NCBI GenBank assembly: GCA_963712055.1
Contig: CAVQGN010000004.1
Location: 186,001 to 250,000, forward strand
DNA from: JAHBVL01 sp963712055
Lineage (GTDB): Bacteria; Chloroflexota; Chloroflexia; Thermomicrobiales; UBA6265
DNA: 64,000 nt
Direction: 5' to 3'
This document shows, piece after piece, positions 8,295-16,867 of the stretch. A program made the translations under genes and the position numbers. Below the pieces are notes generated by a model. The model did no database searches and was not told the origin of the DNA. It was given only the letters and a program-made list of their open reading frames with translations. The number at the start of each line of letters is the position of its first letter. The stretch's first letter is position 1.

Positions 8295-8411
8295 CAGGGT
8301 CTTACACCAGGAGACTGGTGTCAGTCTCCAGCGCAACCGGTTCTGTTGGAGCAGAACGTCTTGACGATTGCGCGTCCGCTTCGTAGGCCGAAGCGAGGGT
8401 TACTCCCCCTG
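8295..8411 (-). promoter_or_regulatory. yybP-ykoY (manganese) riboswitch aptamer in the yugP leader
   Basis: Read on the minus strand, this 117-nt segment carries the conserved elements of the yybP-ykoY Mn2+ riboswitch in order. P1 pairs CAGGG with CCCTG at the ends. GGGGAGTA starts loop L1. A P2 hairpin has the stem CGCTTCG/CGAAGCG. P3 has GCGCAA/TTGCGC enclosing the L3 elements TCGTCA and CCGG and an inner GTTCTG/CAGAAC stem. P4 has GGAGACTG/CAGTCTCC with an ACAC loop, and the conserved AAGACC closes the junction. All helices are perfectly paired. The aptamer begins about ten bases after a strong promoter and lies 157 nt upstream of the yugP start. In this class Mn2+ binding bridges L1 and L3 and usually turns expression on. 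Confidence 0.92.
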
Positions 8412-8420
8412 TTACCAACA

Positions 8421-8448
8421 AGTATACACATTACACGTTCTGTGTCAA
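8421..8448 (-). promoter_or_regulatory. Sigma-70 promoter of the yugP riboswitch transcript
   Basis: Minus-strand TTGACA (8448-8443) is a perfect -35 box. It is followed 16 bases later by TATACT (8426-8421), a five-of-six -10 box. The predicted start of transcription near 8414 fits the first base of the aptamer. Confidence 0.85.
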
Positions 8449-8486
8449 GTTTCGGCACACGTAAGAGGAAATCCTCGCACGTTTCA

Positions 8487-9233
8487 CTACCGCTTTCGGG
8501 CAGCCACGTTGAGATAGGCGATCTCTGGGTGGGTTCTGGCTGCCTCGGTCAATCGTTGGCGATTCCGTTCGTCATCCGGACCGAGATCGAGCGATCGCTG
8601 CCGCAGTCGCTCCATGGTCGACGCCATCTGATCCCAATCGGAACCGGACGAACGAGCCGCGAAGATCAGATCGAAACCGGCTTCGTCGACTGTTTTGAGA
8701 TAGTCGTCTTCAGACATGAGCGAATCGCCGAAGATCAGCGACATTAGCGCGGATGGAGGGCCGGGTGAAACCAGATCGCCGAGAATGACCACACCAGAAT
8801 CGGTGAGCCAGGACGAGGCGGCGCTCAACCCTCCCGCCAGCCCGCCGGGAAGCGTGTCGCTGAGACCGCCACCGAGACCAAGAACCACATCGAACGAGTC
8901 CGCCGGGATGGCTTCGATGGCGTCTTCTCCCCTGACTTTCTGAAACGTGACTTTCTTGCTGACTCCGCGTGATGATGCCTGATTCTTCCCGAACGCGAGA
9001 TAGGGAGCGTAGTCGTCGAATCCGGTGACAGACGCATCGAACGCCTCTGCCAGATCGACAGACGCGCTGCCAATCCCGCATTGAACATCAAGCACACGGA
9101 CGCCTGCGGGCAAACCCGCCACCAGCGCCAGCGCGATGAGCATTCGCCGCCCTCCCGGAGACTGATAGAAGTCTTCTGGAGAGAGGCGAGCCTGTAGCGA
9201 TTCGAGCGACAAGACCTGGGTTGGACGAGCCAT
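8487..9233 (-). CDS. SAM-dependent methyltransferase, class I
   Basis: Class I Rossmann-fold methyltransferase of 248 residues, substrate unknown. Motif I is VRVLDVQCGIGSASVDLAE at about residues 45-63. An acidic residue after beta 2 (VTGFDDY) and DSFDVVLGLGG at about 112-122 follow as motifs II and IV. ATG 9233 has a GGAGG site and lies five bases after the stop of homoserine dehydrogenase, so the two genes are co-transcribed. The frame stays open far upstream, but that part overlaps the homoserine dehydrogenase gene and is not family-like. The link to threonine/methionine synthesis is positional only. Confidence 0.8.
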   Translation of the reverse strand: MARPTQVLSLESLQARLSPEDFYQSPGGRRMLIALALVAGLPAGVRVLDVQCGIGSASVDLAEAFDASVTGFDDYAPYLAFGKNQASSRGVSKKVTFQKVRGEDAIEAIPADSFDVVLGLGGGLSDTLPGGLAGGLSAASSWLTDSGVVILGDLVSPGPPSALMSLIFGDSLMSEDDYLKTVDEAGFDLIFAARSSGSDWDQMASTMERLRQRSLDLGPDDERNRQRLTEAARTHPEIAYLNVAARKR

Positions 9234-9238
9234 CGAAA

Positions 9239-10363
9239 CTAGACCTCCAATTGACGAATCAGACCAAAACAATCGGCAACGACCCCAGCAGCCGTTACCT
9301 GGGCGCCAGCGCCGGGTCCGGCGATGGTCAGGGGGTGGGCGTCGTAGCGGCTGGAACGGATAGTGATGACGTTTTCCGGACCCTGGAGCGATCCGAGAAC
9401 GGTGTTTCTCGGCACTGCAGCCAAGCCAACTTCGATTGGTTTTTCCGCACTCACCGAGGCGACGTACTTGAGGGTCGAATCCGAGGCCGCGGCGCTTGCC
9501 GCGAGAGCGCTGATTTCCTGGTCTCGACAAGAGATGCCATCGAGAAACGCTTCGATCGATTCATCCTGGAGCGACGACGGAACGAGATTCTCGATGGTGA
9601 TATCAGACAGGTCGCGCGCCAGCCCGATCGTCCGGGCCAGAATCAACGCTTTGCGCGCGACATCGAGACCACTCAGATCGTCGCGCGGGTCGGGTTCGGT
9701 AAACCCGTGGTCGCGCGCCGAACGTACAGCCGCCGAAAACGGAATTCCGTTGTCGACGTCGGCGAAAATCGCGCCGAGTGTACCTGAGAGAGCCCCCTCG
9801 ATCGAGAGAATCTCGTCTCCAGAATTGGTCAGCGAATGGAGCGTGGAGATGACGGGCAACCCGGCGCCACAACTCGTTTCATAGCGCACTTGGCCGCCGA
9901 CACGAGCTTCGCTCCAGATTGTTTGGCTATCTGGATCTCGTCGAGCGAGCGAGAGCGATGATTTGTTCGAAAAAACTGCGCCGTTGCCCTTGTGAAGCGC
10001 GCGGGCAATCAAGGGCGCCGAGGCTTCTCCAGCGGCGGTATCGATCACAATCAGCGGACCGAACTCCATGGCAATATCGAGAACTTCATGAGGCGACCGC
10101 AAGGTTAGTCCGATCTCCGGTGCGGAGGTCGACAGACGGTCACCGTTTTCCCTGGCCTCTTCGATGCGATCGAGGGTGCGATCAGAATAGGCGTCGTCCT
10201 CGGGACAGACGACCCCGCCGGTTGAATCGATAATCCCGCGAATACGGACGATCGAGCCAAAATCGGCCGCCCATCTCTCCCGCACGTCCCGGAGGATTCG
10301 CAGCGATGTCCTGCCGATGGAGCCATTGCCAAAAAGCACGATGGAAACAGGTCGGGTAGACAC
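9239..10363 (-). CDS. hom: Homoserine dehydrogenase
   Basis: NAD(P)-dependent homoserine dehydrogenase of 374 residues, reducing aspartate semialdehyde to homoserine in threonine and methionine synthesis. The N-terminal nucleotide-binding loop reads VLFGNGSIGRTSLRIL. The catalytic domain has NKSSLSLA, the YETSCGAGLPVISTL block, the diagnostic LSGTLGAIF, and the GFTEPDPRDDLSGLDVARKA block with the conserved Asp and Lys residues. The usual NKKP-type motif is NKSS here, a noticeable deviation. No C-terminal ACT domain is present, so feedback by threonine through ACT is not expected. The start is GTG 10363 with GGAG upstream. It is followed at five bases by a methyltransferase gene. Confidence 0.92.
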   Translation of the reverse strand: MSTRPVSIVLFGNGSIGRTSLRILRDVRERWAADFGSIVRIRGIIDSTGGVVCPEDDAYSDRTLDRIEEARENGDRLSTSAPEIGLTLRSPHEVLDIAMEFGPLIVIDTAAGEASAPLIARALHKGNGAVFSNKSSLSLARRDPDSQTIWSEARVGGQVRYETSCGAGLPVISTLHSLTNSGDEILSIEGALSGTLGAIFADVDNGIPFSAAVRSARDHGFTEPDPRDDLSGLDVARKALILARTIGLARDLSDITIENLVPSSLQDESIEAFLDGISCRDQEISALAASAAASDSTLKYVASVSAEKPIEVGLAAVPRNTVLGSLQGPENVITIRSSRYDAHPLTIAGPGAGAQVTAAGVVADCFGLIRQLEV

Positions 10364-10447
10364 GAGGTCGATTCTCCAGTTGCATCGACGAACCAGCCGT
10401 CAATGGTAGCGCGAACGCAGGTTCTGCCAGGGATGAGGCCGAAAAGG

Positions 10448-12490
10448 CTATTCGATTGGTATGTCGTTCTCGGTCTGATCGCCGAGGCGTTCTGCGGTGG
10501 TCTGAGATCTGTCGACGTCCGACTCGGTGGCAGAACTCCGCTGCGACAACCCCGCAGTGCGCACTTCCTGGACTCTGCCGGTTATCTCCTGCTTTTTCGT
10601 TGCGAGTCGGTCGCGAATCTCGGTGATTTCTGTTTTGTTGACCGACGGTCGGCGGATCGTAGGCAGGTTCGGAATGTTGGGCAGGGAAAGCCCGGGAACC
10701 GGTGGACGTGACGGCAGGTTCGAGCGGGCAGGAATGTTGCCGGAATAGGTTTCCAGTCGTGTGCGCAAATCGTCGATCGATCTTCCGACCGTACGTTGGA
10801 GTTCCTGAAACTGGTCGAGTTCTTTGTTAAGTGCCTCGTCGCTGATGGGTGTTGACACACCGAGACGGCGGAACCGCCGCGATCGCTCATCAGCCAGTCG
10901 GCGAGGTCCGACGGCGGCTGTTTCCGCCAGCGCCTGCAGGACCGCCAAGCGTACTTGCTGGGCGGTCGCCGCTGCATCGGTGTGAGCACCAGAAACCGGT
11001 TCGGAGATCACCGCATCGACCAGATTGAGACGGAGACACTCGCGCGCGCTCATCCAATGCGGCCGATTGCTGCCAGCAGCCGGGATTGCGATTCCGGCGG
11101 CGGTCCGATCGGGCCGTGAACCCGAAATGACGGCGTTCTCGAGCATGGCGGATCGGTCGGCAAGAGCAAACGACAAGGCTGGAGCGCCCTGGGCCTCGCC
11201 GGTGATGATCGCGACTGTTGGCACCTGCAGTGACATGCTGCTACGGGTCATTGCAGCCATTTGCAGCGCTAGTGATGCGCTGACTCGTTCGGCCACGAGA
11301 GCGATCTGCGAATGATCCACCAGCGTGACAATCGGGAGTTCGAAATGCGCCGCCAGTTCCTGCAACCGCATGGCCTTTCGGTAGGAACCAGAGGTGAGTC
11401 CACCCTGGCCATCCTCGGCGATCCTTGCGTCAACAACGATCACGCCGACCGAAACGCCATCAATCTGGCCGAGGCCGATTCGGACGGCGTCACTGTCGGA
11501 ATCAACTCGGTCGCCGTGAAGTTCAACGAACCCCGGCATGATCCGCTCGATCAGACTCATTGCTGACGGACGTTCCGGGTGTTTGACGATTGCCACCGAT
11601 TCGGCCACGGATCGAAGTGGCTCTTGCCGCGAAACCGGTGCCGCACTCGGTCGAGGCGCAATCCGGTTGTTGAGCAGGTCAACCAGATTGATCAACGAGT
11701 CCTGTTGTCGGCGCCGATCGACAATGCCATCAAGGGCGCCCTGTTCCAGAACGGTGGCCGCTGACCGATCGACGGGCGGAAGGGCGACTGCGGCCCATTG
11801 GGAGGCACTCGTCGAGAACCCGAGGTCAGCTCCTGGCTCGGCAAAGAGAAAATTCGCGTGGCCGGCGAATCCGGTGAAAACGCCTCCGGTCGATGGATGG
11901 GCGAGCAATGCGATCATCGGAACGGCGTTTTTCTGCAAGCGCGTCATTGCGTTTGCGATCCGCGCGTACTGCAGAAGTGAGAGCAACCCATCTTGACCGC
12001 GTTGCGAGCCACTGGTGCTGACGGAGATCAGAGGAAGACGCCGGGTCGCCGCGCGTTCGATAGCGAGCACGATCTTCTCGCCAGCGACGATCCCGATCGC
12101 ATCGCCGAGCAGCGCGAAATCGATCGCTACAATGACGACATCCTGGCCGCCCAGCTTGCCTTCGCCGGTTACGAGCGATTCGCTATTCGGATTGGCAGAG
12201 ATTCGGGCCAACGCTTCTGTACCAGGCGATCCGTCCCGGAAGAGAAGCGGATTGGTCGAGACGATTTCGCTGTTGATTTCGCGAAACGAACCGGAATCGA
12301 TCAGGAGATGCAGATGCTCCCGAGCCGGAATCCAGAAATGACGATTGCAGACAGGACAGATACGGTACTTCTGAAATACGGGATCGGAAGTCAAACTGCT
12401 ATCGCAGCCCGGGCACGTGACATCAAAGTCATCGGCTTGCAGGGTGTCGAAATCCTCGCTGTCGTTGGTGGAACGTTGAGTGCTGGTCAT
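10448..12490 (-). CDS. accDA: Fused acetyl-CoA carboxylase carboxyltransferase, beta-alpha (AccD-AccA)
   Basis: One 680-residue polypeptide joins both carboxyltransferase subunits of acetyl-CoA carboxylase, which makes malonyl-CoA for fatty-acid synthesis. Residues about 20-290 are AccD-like: a four-cysteine zinc ribbon with Cys26, Cys29, Cys45 and Cys48 (TCPGC, ICPVC) and the crotonase-fold carboxyltransferase with LPLISVSTSGSQRGQDG. Residues about 300-540 are AccA-like, with ERIMPGFVELHGDR and GSYRKAMRLQELAAHFELPI. The usual 'GAyPG' loop reads VDHSQIA, which is divergent. Residues about 560-680 form a tail not typical of either subunit. It has a Pro/Leu/Asn-rich segment and two charged, probably coiled-coil stretches. 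ATG 12490 is the first methionine. The gene is divergent from purK. Confidence 0.88.
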   Translation of the reverse strand: MTSTQRSTNDSEDFDTLQADDFDVTCPGCDSSLTSDPVFQKYRICPVCNRHFWIPAREHLHLLIDSGSFREINSEIVSTNPLLFRDGSPGTEALARISANPNSESLVTGEGKLGGQDVVIVAIDFALLGDAIGIVAGEKIVLAIERAATRRLPLISVSTSGSQRGQDGLLSLLQYARIANAMTRLQKNAVPMIALLAHPSTGGVFTGFAGHANFLFAEPGADLGFSTSASQWAAVALPPVDRSAATVLEQGALDGIVDRRRQQDSLINLVDLLNNRIAPRPSAAPVSRQEPLRSVAESVAIVKHPERPSAMSLIERIMPGFVELHGDRVDSDSDAVRIGLGQIDGVSVGVIVVDARIAEDGQGGLTSGSYRKAMRLQELAAHFELPIVTLVDHSQIALVAERVSASLALQMAAMTRSSMSLQVPTVAIITGEAQGAPALSFALADRSAMLENAVISGSRPDRTAAGIAIPAAGSNRPHWMSARECLRLNLVDAVISEPVSGAHTDAAATAQQVRLAVLQALAETAAVGPRRLADERSRRFRRLGVSTPISDEALNKELDQFQELQRTVGRSIDDLRTRLETYSGNIPARSNLPSRPPVPGLSLPNIPNLPTIRRPSVNKTEITEIRDRLATKKQEITGRVQEVRTAGLSQRSSATESDVDRSQTTAERLGDQTENDIPIE

Positions 12491-12643
12491 GGAAGAGCCT
12501 TTTCGGGAACGGTGAGCAGAAAGCGCACGCTTTGTTCGATGCTACGCTTCACGTTTGCTGTCGTCAACCTGATTTCAGGTGGCGAAATTGACAACACGCG
12601 CGAGTAAGTGTCCTTGAATCGACTTCGGATCGGGAGAGAGCGA

Positions 12644-13780
12644 GTGAAGAACCCTGTCGTCGGGATCGTTGGCGGTGGTCAGCTGGCCCGGATGACGATT
12701 CAGGCTGCCATCGCTCTCGGGATCGAAGTGCGGGTGCTGGCCACCACGTTTTCCGAGAGTGCGGCCAAGGTCAACGCGAATCCACTCGTTGGGTCGCCAG
12801 ATGATCTCGACGATCTGACCCTCCTTGCGCAGCAGTGTCATGTGATCACCTTCGATCACGAACTGGTGTCGGTCGCGGCGCTGCAAACGCTGGAAAAGGC
12901 CGGATACCGGATTGCGCCGTCTTCGGCGGTAATGGCGGTTTCACAGTCCAAACGGTTGCAGCGCGAACTCTTTGCGGATCTCGAGCTACCGGTGCCTCGA
13001 TTCGCAATCGTTGATCCTGACGACGACTTCGCCAGTCTGTTACGGATGTGGTCTTTCCCGTTGATCATCAAAGCAGATCGTGGCGGGTACGATGGGCGCG
13101 GGGTCTGGAAGGTAGACGACGAGGCCGTGGCGATCGAGGTTGTGTCGACGCTTCGCGATCGCGGGATCAAACCGGTACTCGAGGAATGGATTCTGGTCGA
13201 ACAGGAACTCGCGATTCTCGGAGCTCGAAATTGGCAGGGTGAGGAAGCCATCTATCCCGTGGTCGAAACCCGGTTGGTCGACGGTCAACTTGCCGAACTG
13301 CTGGCACCAGCTCCTGGTGGCGAACGATTTGAACAGGAAGCCAGAGCGATTTGGGCGAGCATCGCTGATCAACTGGAAATCGTCGGGCTCATGGCCGTCG
13401 AGTTTTTCGTGGCTGACGGACGATTGCTCGTGAACGAGATCGCGACTCGTCCGCACAACACTGGTCACCACACCATCGAAGCCGCAATGACGTCGCAGTT
13501 CGAACAGCATCTGCGCGCGATTCTCGATTGGCCTCTTGGAGAAACGGATCTGATCGCTCCTGCGGCGATGGTCAATGTGCTCGGGGTCGGATCGGATCAC
13601 GATCCGCGCGACCAGCGCGCGGACGCTTTGGCGATTCCAGGCGCCAATCTGCATCTGTATGACAAGGAACCACGACTGGCGAGAAAAGTCGGACATGTCA
13701 CTGTTCTCGACGCCGATCAGCAGCAAGCCCTCGAGCGGGCACGAACGGTGGCCGGGATTCTCACGGGAGAGACGCTATGA
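12644..13780 (+). CDS. purK: N5-carboxyaminoimidazole ribonucleotide synthase
   Basis: ATP-grasp enzyme of 378 residues that carboxylates AIR with bicarbonate and ATP in purine synthesis. The N-terminal GIVGGGQLARMTIQAA is the PurK signature. The ATP-grasp core has FPLIIKADRGGYDGRGVWKV and EEWILVEQELAILGAR. The conserved metal-binding end reads LVNEIATRPHNTGHHTIEA, which is highly characteristic. A GTG at 12608 would extend it by 12 residues, but GTG 12644 has GGGAG nine bases before it and gives the normal PurK N-terminus. The stop overlaps the purE start as ATGA, so the two are translationally coupled. Confidence 0.95.
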   Translation: MKNPVVGIVGGGQLARMTIQAAIALGIEVRVLATTFSESAAKVNANPLVGSPDDLDDLTLLAQQCHVITFDHELVSVAALQTLEKAGYRIAPSSAVMAVSQSKRLQRELFADLELPVPRFAIVDPDDDFASLLRMWSFPLIIKADRGGYDGRGVWKVDDEAVAIEVVSTLRDRGIKPVLEEWILVEQELAILGARNWQGEEAIYPVVETRLVDGQLAELLAPAPGGERFEQEARAIWASIADQLEIVGLMAVEFFVADGRLLVNEIATRPHNTGHHTIEAAMTSQFEQHLRAILDWPLGETDLIAPAAMVNVLGVGSDHDPRDQRADALAIPGANLHLYDKEPRLARKVGHVTVLDADQQQALERARTVAGILTGETL

Positions 13781-14304
13781 CGAATTCGTTGAGCCACGGA
13801 ACTGATCCGGTCGTCGGCATCATCATGGGCAGTGATTCCGATCTGCCAACCATGCGACCCGCCAGCGAAATCCTGGCCGAGTTCGCCATTCCCCATGAGG
13901 TACGGATAGTCTCCGCGCATCGAACACCGGCGGTCATGCTTGATTATGCTCAATCTGCCGCTGAACGGGGTCTGCGGGTCATCATCGCTGGGGCCGGGGG
14001 CGCAGCTCATCTCCCCGGTATGGTAGCTTCGGCGACGACTTTGCCGGTGATCGGCGTACCAGTGGCGATTACCAAGCTCGATGGGATGGATGCGCTGCTG
14101 TCGATCGTCCAGATGCCTGCGGGCGTCCCGGTTGCCACGGTTGGAATCGACAACGCCCGCAATGCGGCGCTGCTGGCGGTGCGAATACTGGCGACCTCGG
14201 ATCAATCGCTGAAGCAGGCTCTCGAAACACATCAACATCTTACGGCAGAAACCGTGATTGCCAAGGATAAGCGGATCAAATCTGAGTTTTCGACTTCAGA
14301 CTGA
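13777..14304 (+). CDS. purE: N5-carboxyaminoimidazole ribonucleotide mutase
   Basis: Class I PurE of 175 residues, converting N5-CAIR (the PurK product) to CAIR. Diagnostic blocks are GIIMGSDSDLPTMRPA near the N-terminus, VRIVSAHRTPAVM, IAGAGGAAHLPGMVAS and GVPVATVGIDNARNAAL, where the family normally has a similar Gly/Asn-Ala motif. It overlaps purK by four bases and ends four bases from the convergent pyrG stop. Confidence 0.96.
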   Translation: MTNSLSHGTDPVVGIIMGSDSDLPTMRPASEILAEFAIPHEVRIVSAHRTPAVMLDYAQSAAERGLRVIIAGAGGAAHLPGMVASATTLPVIGVPVAITKLDGMDALLSIVQMPAGVPVATVGIDNARNAALLAVRILATSDQSLKQALETHQHLTAETVIAKDKRIKSEFSTSD

Positions 14305-14308
14305 CGCC

Positions 14309-15976
14309 CTAGCGGCTCCCTGCTTCCACGACCTCCGGAATCGGGTCGCCAAGTGGCAGTGGCGCTTGTGACCCTTCCGGGAGATGAGCGACTGCCGCGG
14401 CCATGAATGATCGGAAAAGCGGGTGCGGTCGATTCGGCCGACTCTTGAACTCGGGATGGAACTGCACGCCCAGAAAAAACGGGTGACCATCCAGTTCCAT
14501 GATCTCAACCAGTTTGTCGTCCGGAGAAACGCCGCTGGCGATGAGACCCGCTTCGGCCAAGCGATCGCGATAGTCGTTGTTGACTTCGAATCGATGGCGG
14601 TGCCGTTCGAACACCGTTTCCTCGCCGTAGGCGCCGCGGGCGACCGTTCCTTCCTCGAGTTTGCACGGCCAGAGTCCGAGTCGCATGGTGCCACCCATAT
14701 CGACGCCACGTTGACCCGGCATCAGATCGATGACCGGATCGGCAGTATCGGGATCGATCTCGGTCGAATTGGCTGTTTCGAGTCCGAGAACATTCCGTGC
14801 AACATCAATCACGGCCATATGGAGTCCATAGCAGAGACCGAAATACGGAGTTCCAGACGTGCGGGCATATTCGGAACCGACGATCTTGCCTGAGGTTCCT
14901 CGCGGTCCGAAACCACCTGGCACCAGGATGCCAGACACCGTACGGAAGATCTTGGTCATCTCCTCCGGTGTCGAGGTTTCGGCGTTGACCCAGACGACTT
15001 CTGGTTTAGCATCGAACTCCATCGCGGCATGCGTCAACGACTCCGTCACGCTCATATAAGCGTCATGAAGTTCGACGTATTTGCCGACTAGCGCAATCCG
15101 AACCGATCGGGAGGGATTCTTGATCTGGTAGACGATGTCTTCCCATTCGACCAAGTCCGGTTCGTGACCACCCAGGCTCAAATGGGTGTCGATGTACCCG
15201 TCCAGATTGTTGTCGTGGAGGATGAGGGGAACTTCATAGATCGTGTCGGCCGTCGGCATGGGCACAACGGCTTCGGGATCGACGTCACAAAAAAGCGCGA
15301 TTTTTTCTTTGACATCTGCCGGGATTTCCGATTCGGAGCGGCAAACGATGACGTCCGGCTGAATTCCGATTGATCGGAGTTCGCGGACACTCTGTTGAGT
15401 TGGTTTGGTTTTCAGTTCGCCTGTCGACCCGATCAGTGGGAGGAGCGTGACGTGGATGAAGAGCACGTTCGCGCGTCCCACCTCCCGCCGCATCTGACGA
15501 ATCGCTTCGAGAAACGCCTGCCCTTCGATGTCGCCGACCGTACCGCCGACTTCGACGATCACAACATCAGAATTGTGCTGCCGCGACGCCAGGCGAATCC
15601 GGTTCTTGATCTCGTTGGTGATGTGTGGAATCACCTGGATCGTACCGCCCAGATAATCGCCGCGGCGTTCCTTGGCGATAACCTCGGAATAGACCTGCCC
15701 AGTGGTGACGTTCGACGCGCGGGAGAGATTCTCGTCGATAAAGCGTTCGTAATGTCCGAGATCGAGATCAGTTTCAGCACCGTCATCCGTAACGAAGACC
15801 TCGCCATGCTGATACGGCGACATCGTGCCGGGATCGACATTCAGATAGGGATCGAGCTTCATGATCGAAACGCTCGAACCACGGTCCTTGAGCAAACGGC
15901 CAAGCGCTGCGGTTGTAATCCCCTTGCCAACTGATGACACCACCCCACCGGTTACAAAAATGTACTTGGGTGTCAT
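14309..15976 (-). CDS. pyrG: CTP synthase
   Basis: CTP synthetase of 555 residues, aminating UTP to CTP with ATP and glutamine. The N-terminal synthetase domain begins MTPKYIFVTGGVVSSVGKG with the P-loop, followed by the SIMKLDPYLNVDPGTMSPY and GDIEGQAFLEAIRQ blocks. The C-terminal class I glutaminase domain has GGFGPRGTSGKI, the nucleophile Cys in FGLCYGLHMAVI, and the closing QFHPEFKSRP with the catalytic His and Glu. The nucleophile elbow is CYG rather than the more common CLG. The frame is open upstream, but ATG 15976 has an AAGGGAG site and is the family start. It lies 58 nt downstream of the metallo-hydrolase gene on the same strand. Confidence 0.97.
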   Translation of the reverse strand: MTPKYIFVTGGVVSSVGKGITTAALGRLLKDRGSSVSIMKLDPYLNVDPGTMSPYQHGEVFVTDDGAETDLDLGHYERFIDENLSRASNVTTGQVYSEVIAKERRGDYLGGTIQVIPHITNEIKNRIRLASRQHNSDVVIVEVGGTVGDIEGQAFLEAIRQMRREVGRANVLFIHVTLLPLIGSTGELKTKPTQQSVRELRSIGIQPDVIVCRSESEIPADVKEKIALFCDVDPEAVVPMPTADTIYEVPLILHDNNLDGYIDTHLSLGGHEPDLVEWEDIVYQIKNPSRSVRIALVGKYVELHDAYMSVTESLTHAAMEFDAKPEVVWVNAETSTPEEMTKIFRTVSGILVPGGFGPRGTSGKIVGSEYARTSGTPYFGLCYGLHMAVIDVARNVLGLETANSTEIDPDTADPVIDLMPGQRGVDMGGTMRLGLWPCKLEEGTVARGAYGEETVFERHRHRFEVNNDYRDRLAEAGLIASGVSPDDKLVEIMELDGHPFFLGVQFHPEFKSRPNRPHPLFRSFMAAAVAHLPEGSQAPLPLGDPIPEVVEAGSR

Positions 15977-16034
15977 GCGCGCTCCCTTTCGGCGTGATCC
16001 GTCGTCATCGGCCAGCGACCCGTGCAGTTCGTGA

Positions 16035-16691
16035 TCATCGTTTGGCCACCTCGGAATCGGGCTGCAGAATGACAAGCGTCGGGGTTTCGGTCAGGTCTGA
16101 CTTCTTCAGTGTCAGTTTGTCTAGCGCTTCCGGTGGTTTTGATCCAAGCGCTTTTGCGAAATCCTCGATGGTCATCCGATCGGTGTCGCCGATCGCGGTG
16201 GCAAATTGCATAGGTATGATGAGTTTCGGTTCGAGCATGGCGACAACATCGACCGCCATGCTTGGCGTCAACGTTGGCGGTCCGCCGATCGGAATCATCA
16301 AGATGTCACATTCCGACAGGATTTCGGCTTGATCGGTGGTCAAACCATGACCGAGATCACCCAGGTGGCAAAAGGTCATATCCTCGAGTTCAAAAAGAAA
16401 CGCGGTGTTGTACCCGAGTTCGGAACCCTTGTTGTCATCGTGATAGGTGCGGACGCCGGTCAGGAAAACATTACTGATCTCATACTCTCCCGGTCCCTCA
16501 ACAACCCGGAAATCTGGTCGGAGCGCATTCAGGTTGTTATGGCCGGGATGGGGATGCGAGATGGTGACGATGTCGGCATTCTGCTTGGCCATGGCGTATC
16601 CGGTGTTGCGGCCTACTGGATCAGTCACGATCGTTGCTTCGCGACTTCGAACTCGAAAACAGTTGTGGCCATGCCACCGAATTTCCGCCAT
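16035..16691 (-). CDS. Metallo-beta-lactamase-fold hydrolase (UlaG-like)
   Basis: MBL-fold protein of 218 residues resembling the beta-lactamase superfamily domain of UlaG/L-ascorbate-6-phosphate-lactonase-like proteins (PF13483). It begins MAEIRWHGHNCFRV, typical of the group. The usual HxHxDH zinc motif reads SHPHPGHNN, with Pro-Gly where Asp-His is expected near residue 48. Later residues HLGDLGH and PMQFATA correspond to further metal-site strands. The change could weaken metal binding, though His residues remain. It lies upstream of pyrG and is probably co-transcribed with it. Substrate unknown. Confidence 0.75.
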   Translation of the reverse strand: MAEIRWHGHNCFRVRSREATIVTDPVGRNTGYAMAKQNADIVTISHPHPGHNNLNALRPDFRVVEGPGEYEISNVFLTGVRTYHDDNKGSELGYNTAFLFELEDMTFCHLGDLGHGLTTDQAEILSECDILMIPIGGPPTLTPSMAVDVVAMLEPKLIIPMQFATAIGDTDRMTIEDFAKALGSKPPEALDKLTLKKSDLTETPTLVILQPDSEVAKR

Positions 16692-16867
16692 GTGTTGCTG
16701 TCCCCGATCTCCACGTCTGTCTCGCAACAAACAACCCATCCGGAGCGGATGTCGCTCGGAAGAGAAGCGTCGCTGTCAAAAAGGGAAATCTGCAACGCGA
16801 GACAGGTCCGTTCTGAGCGGTTTCTGTTCGTGCAGCCTCTGTCAGTGTACCACGCTACGGATGGAAA

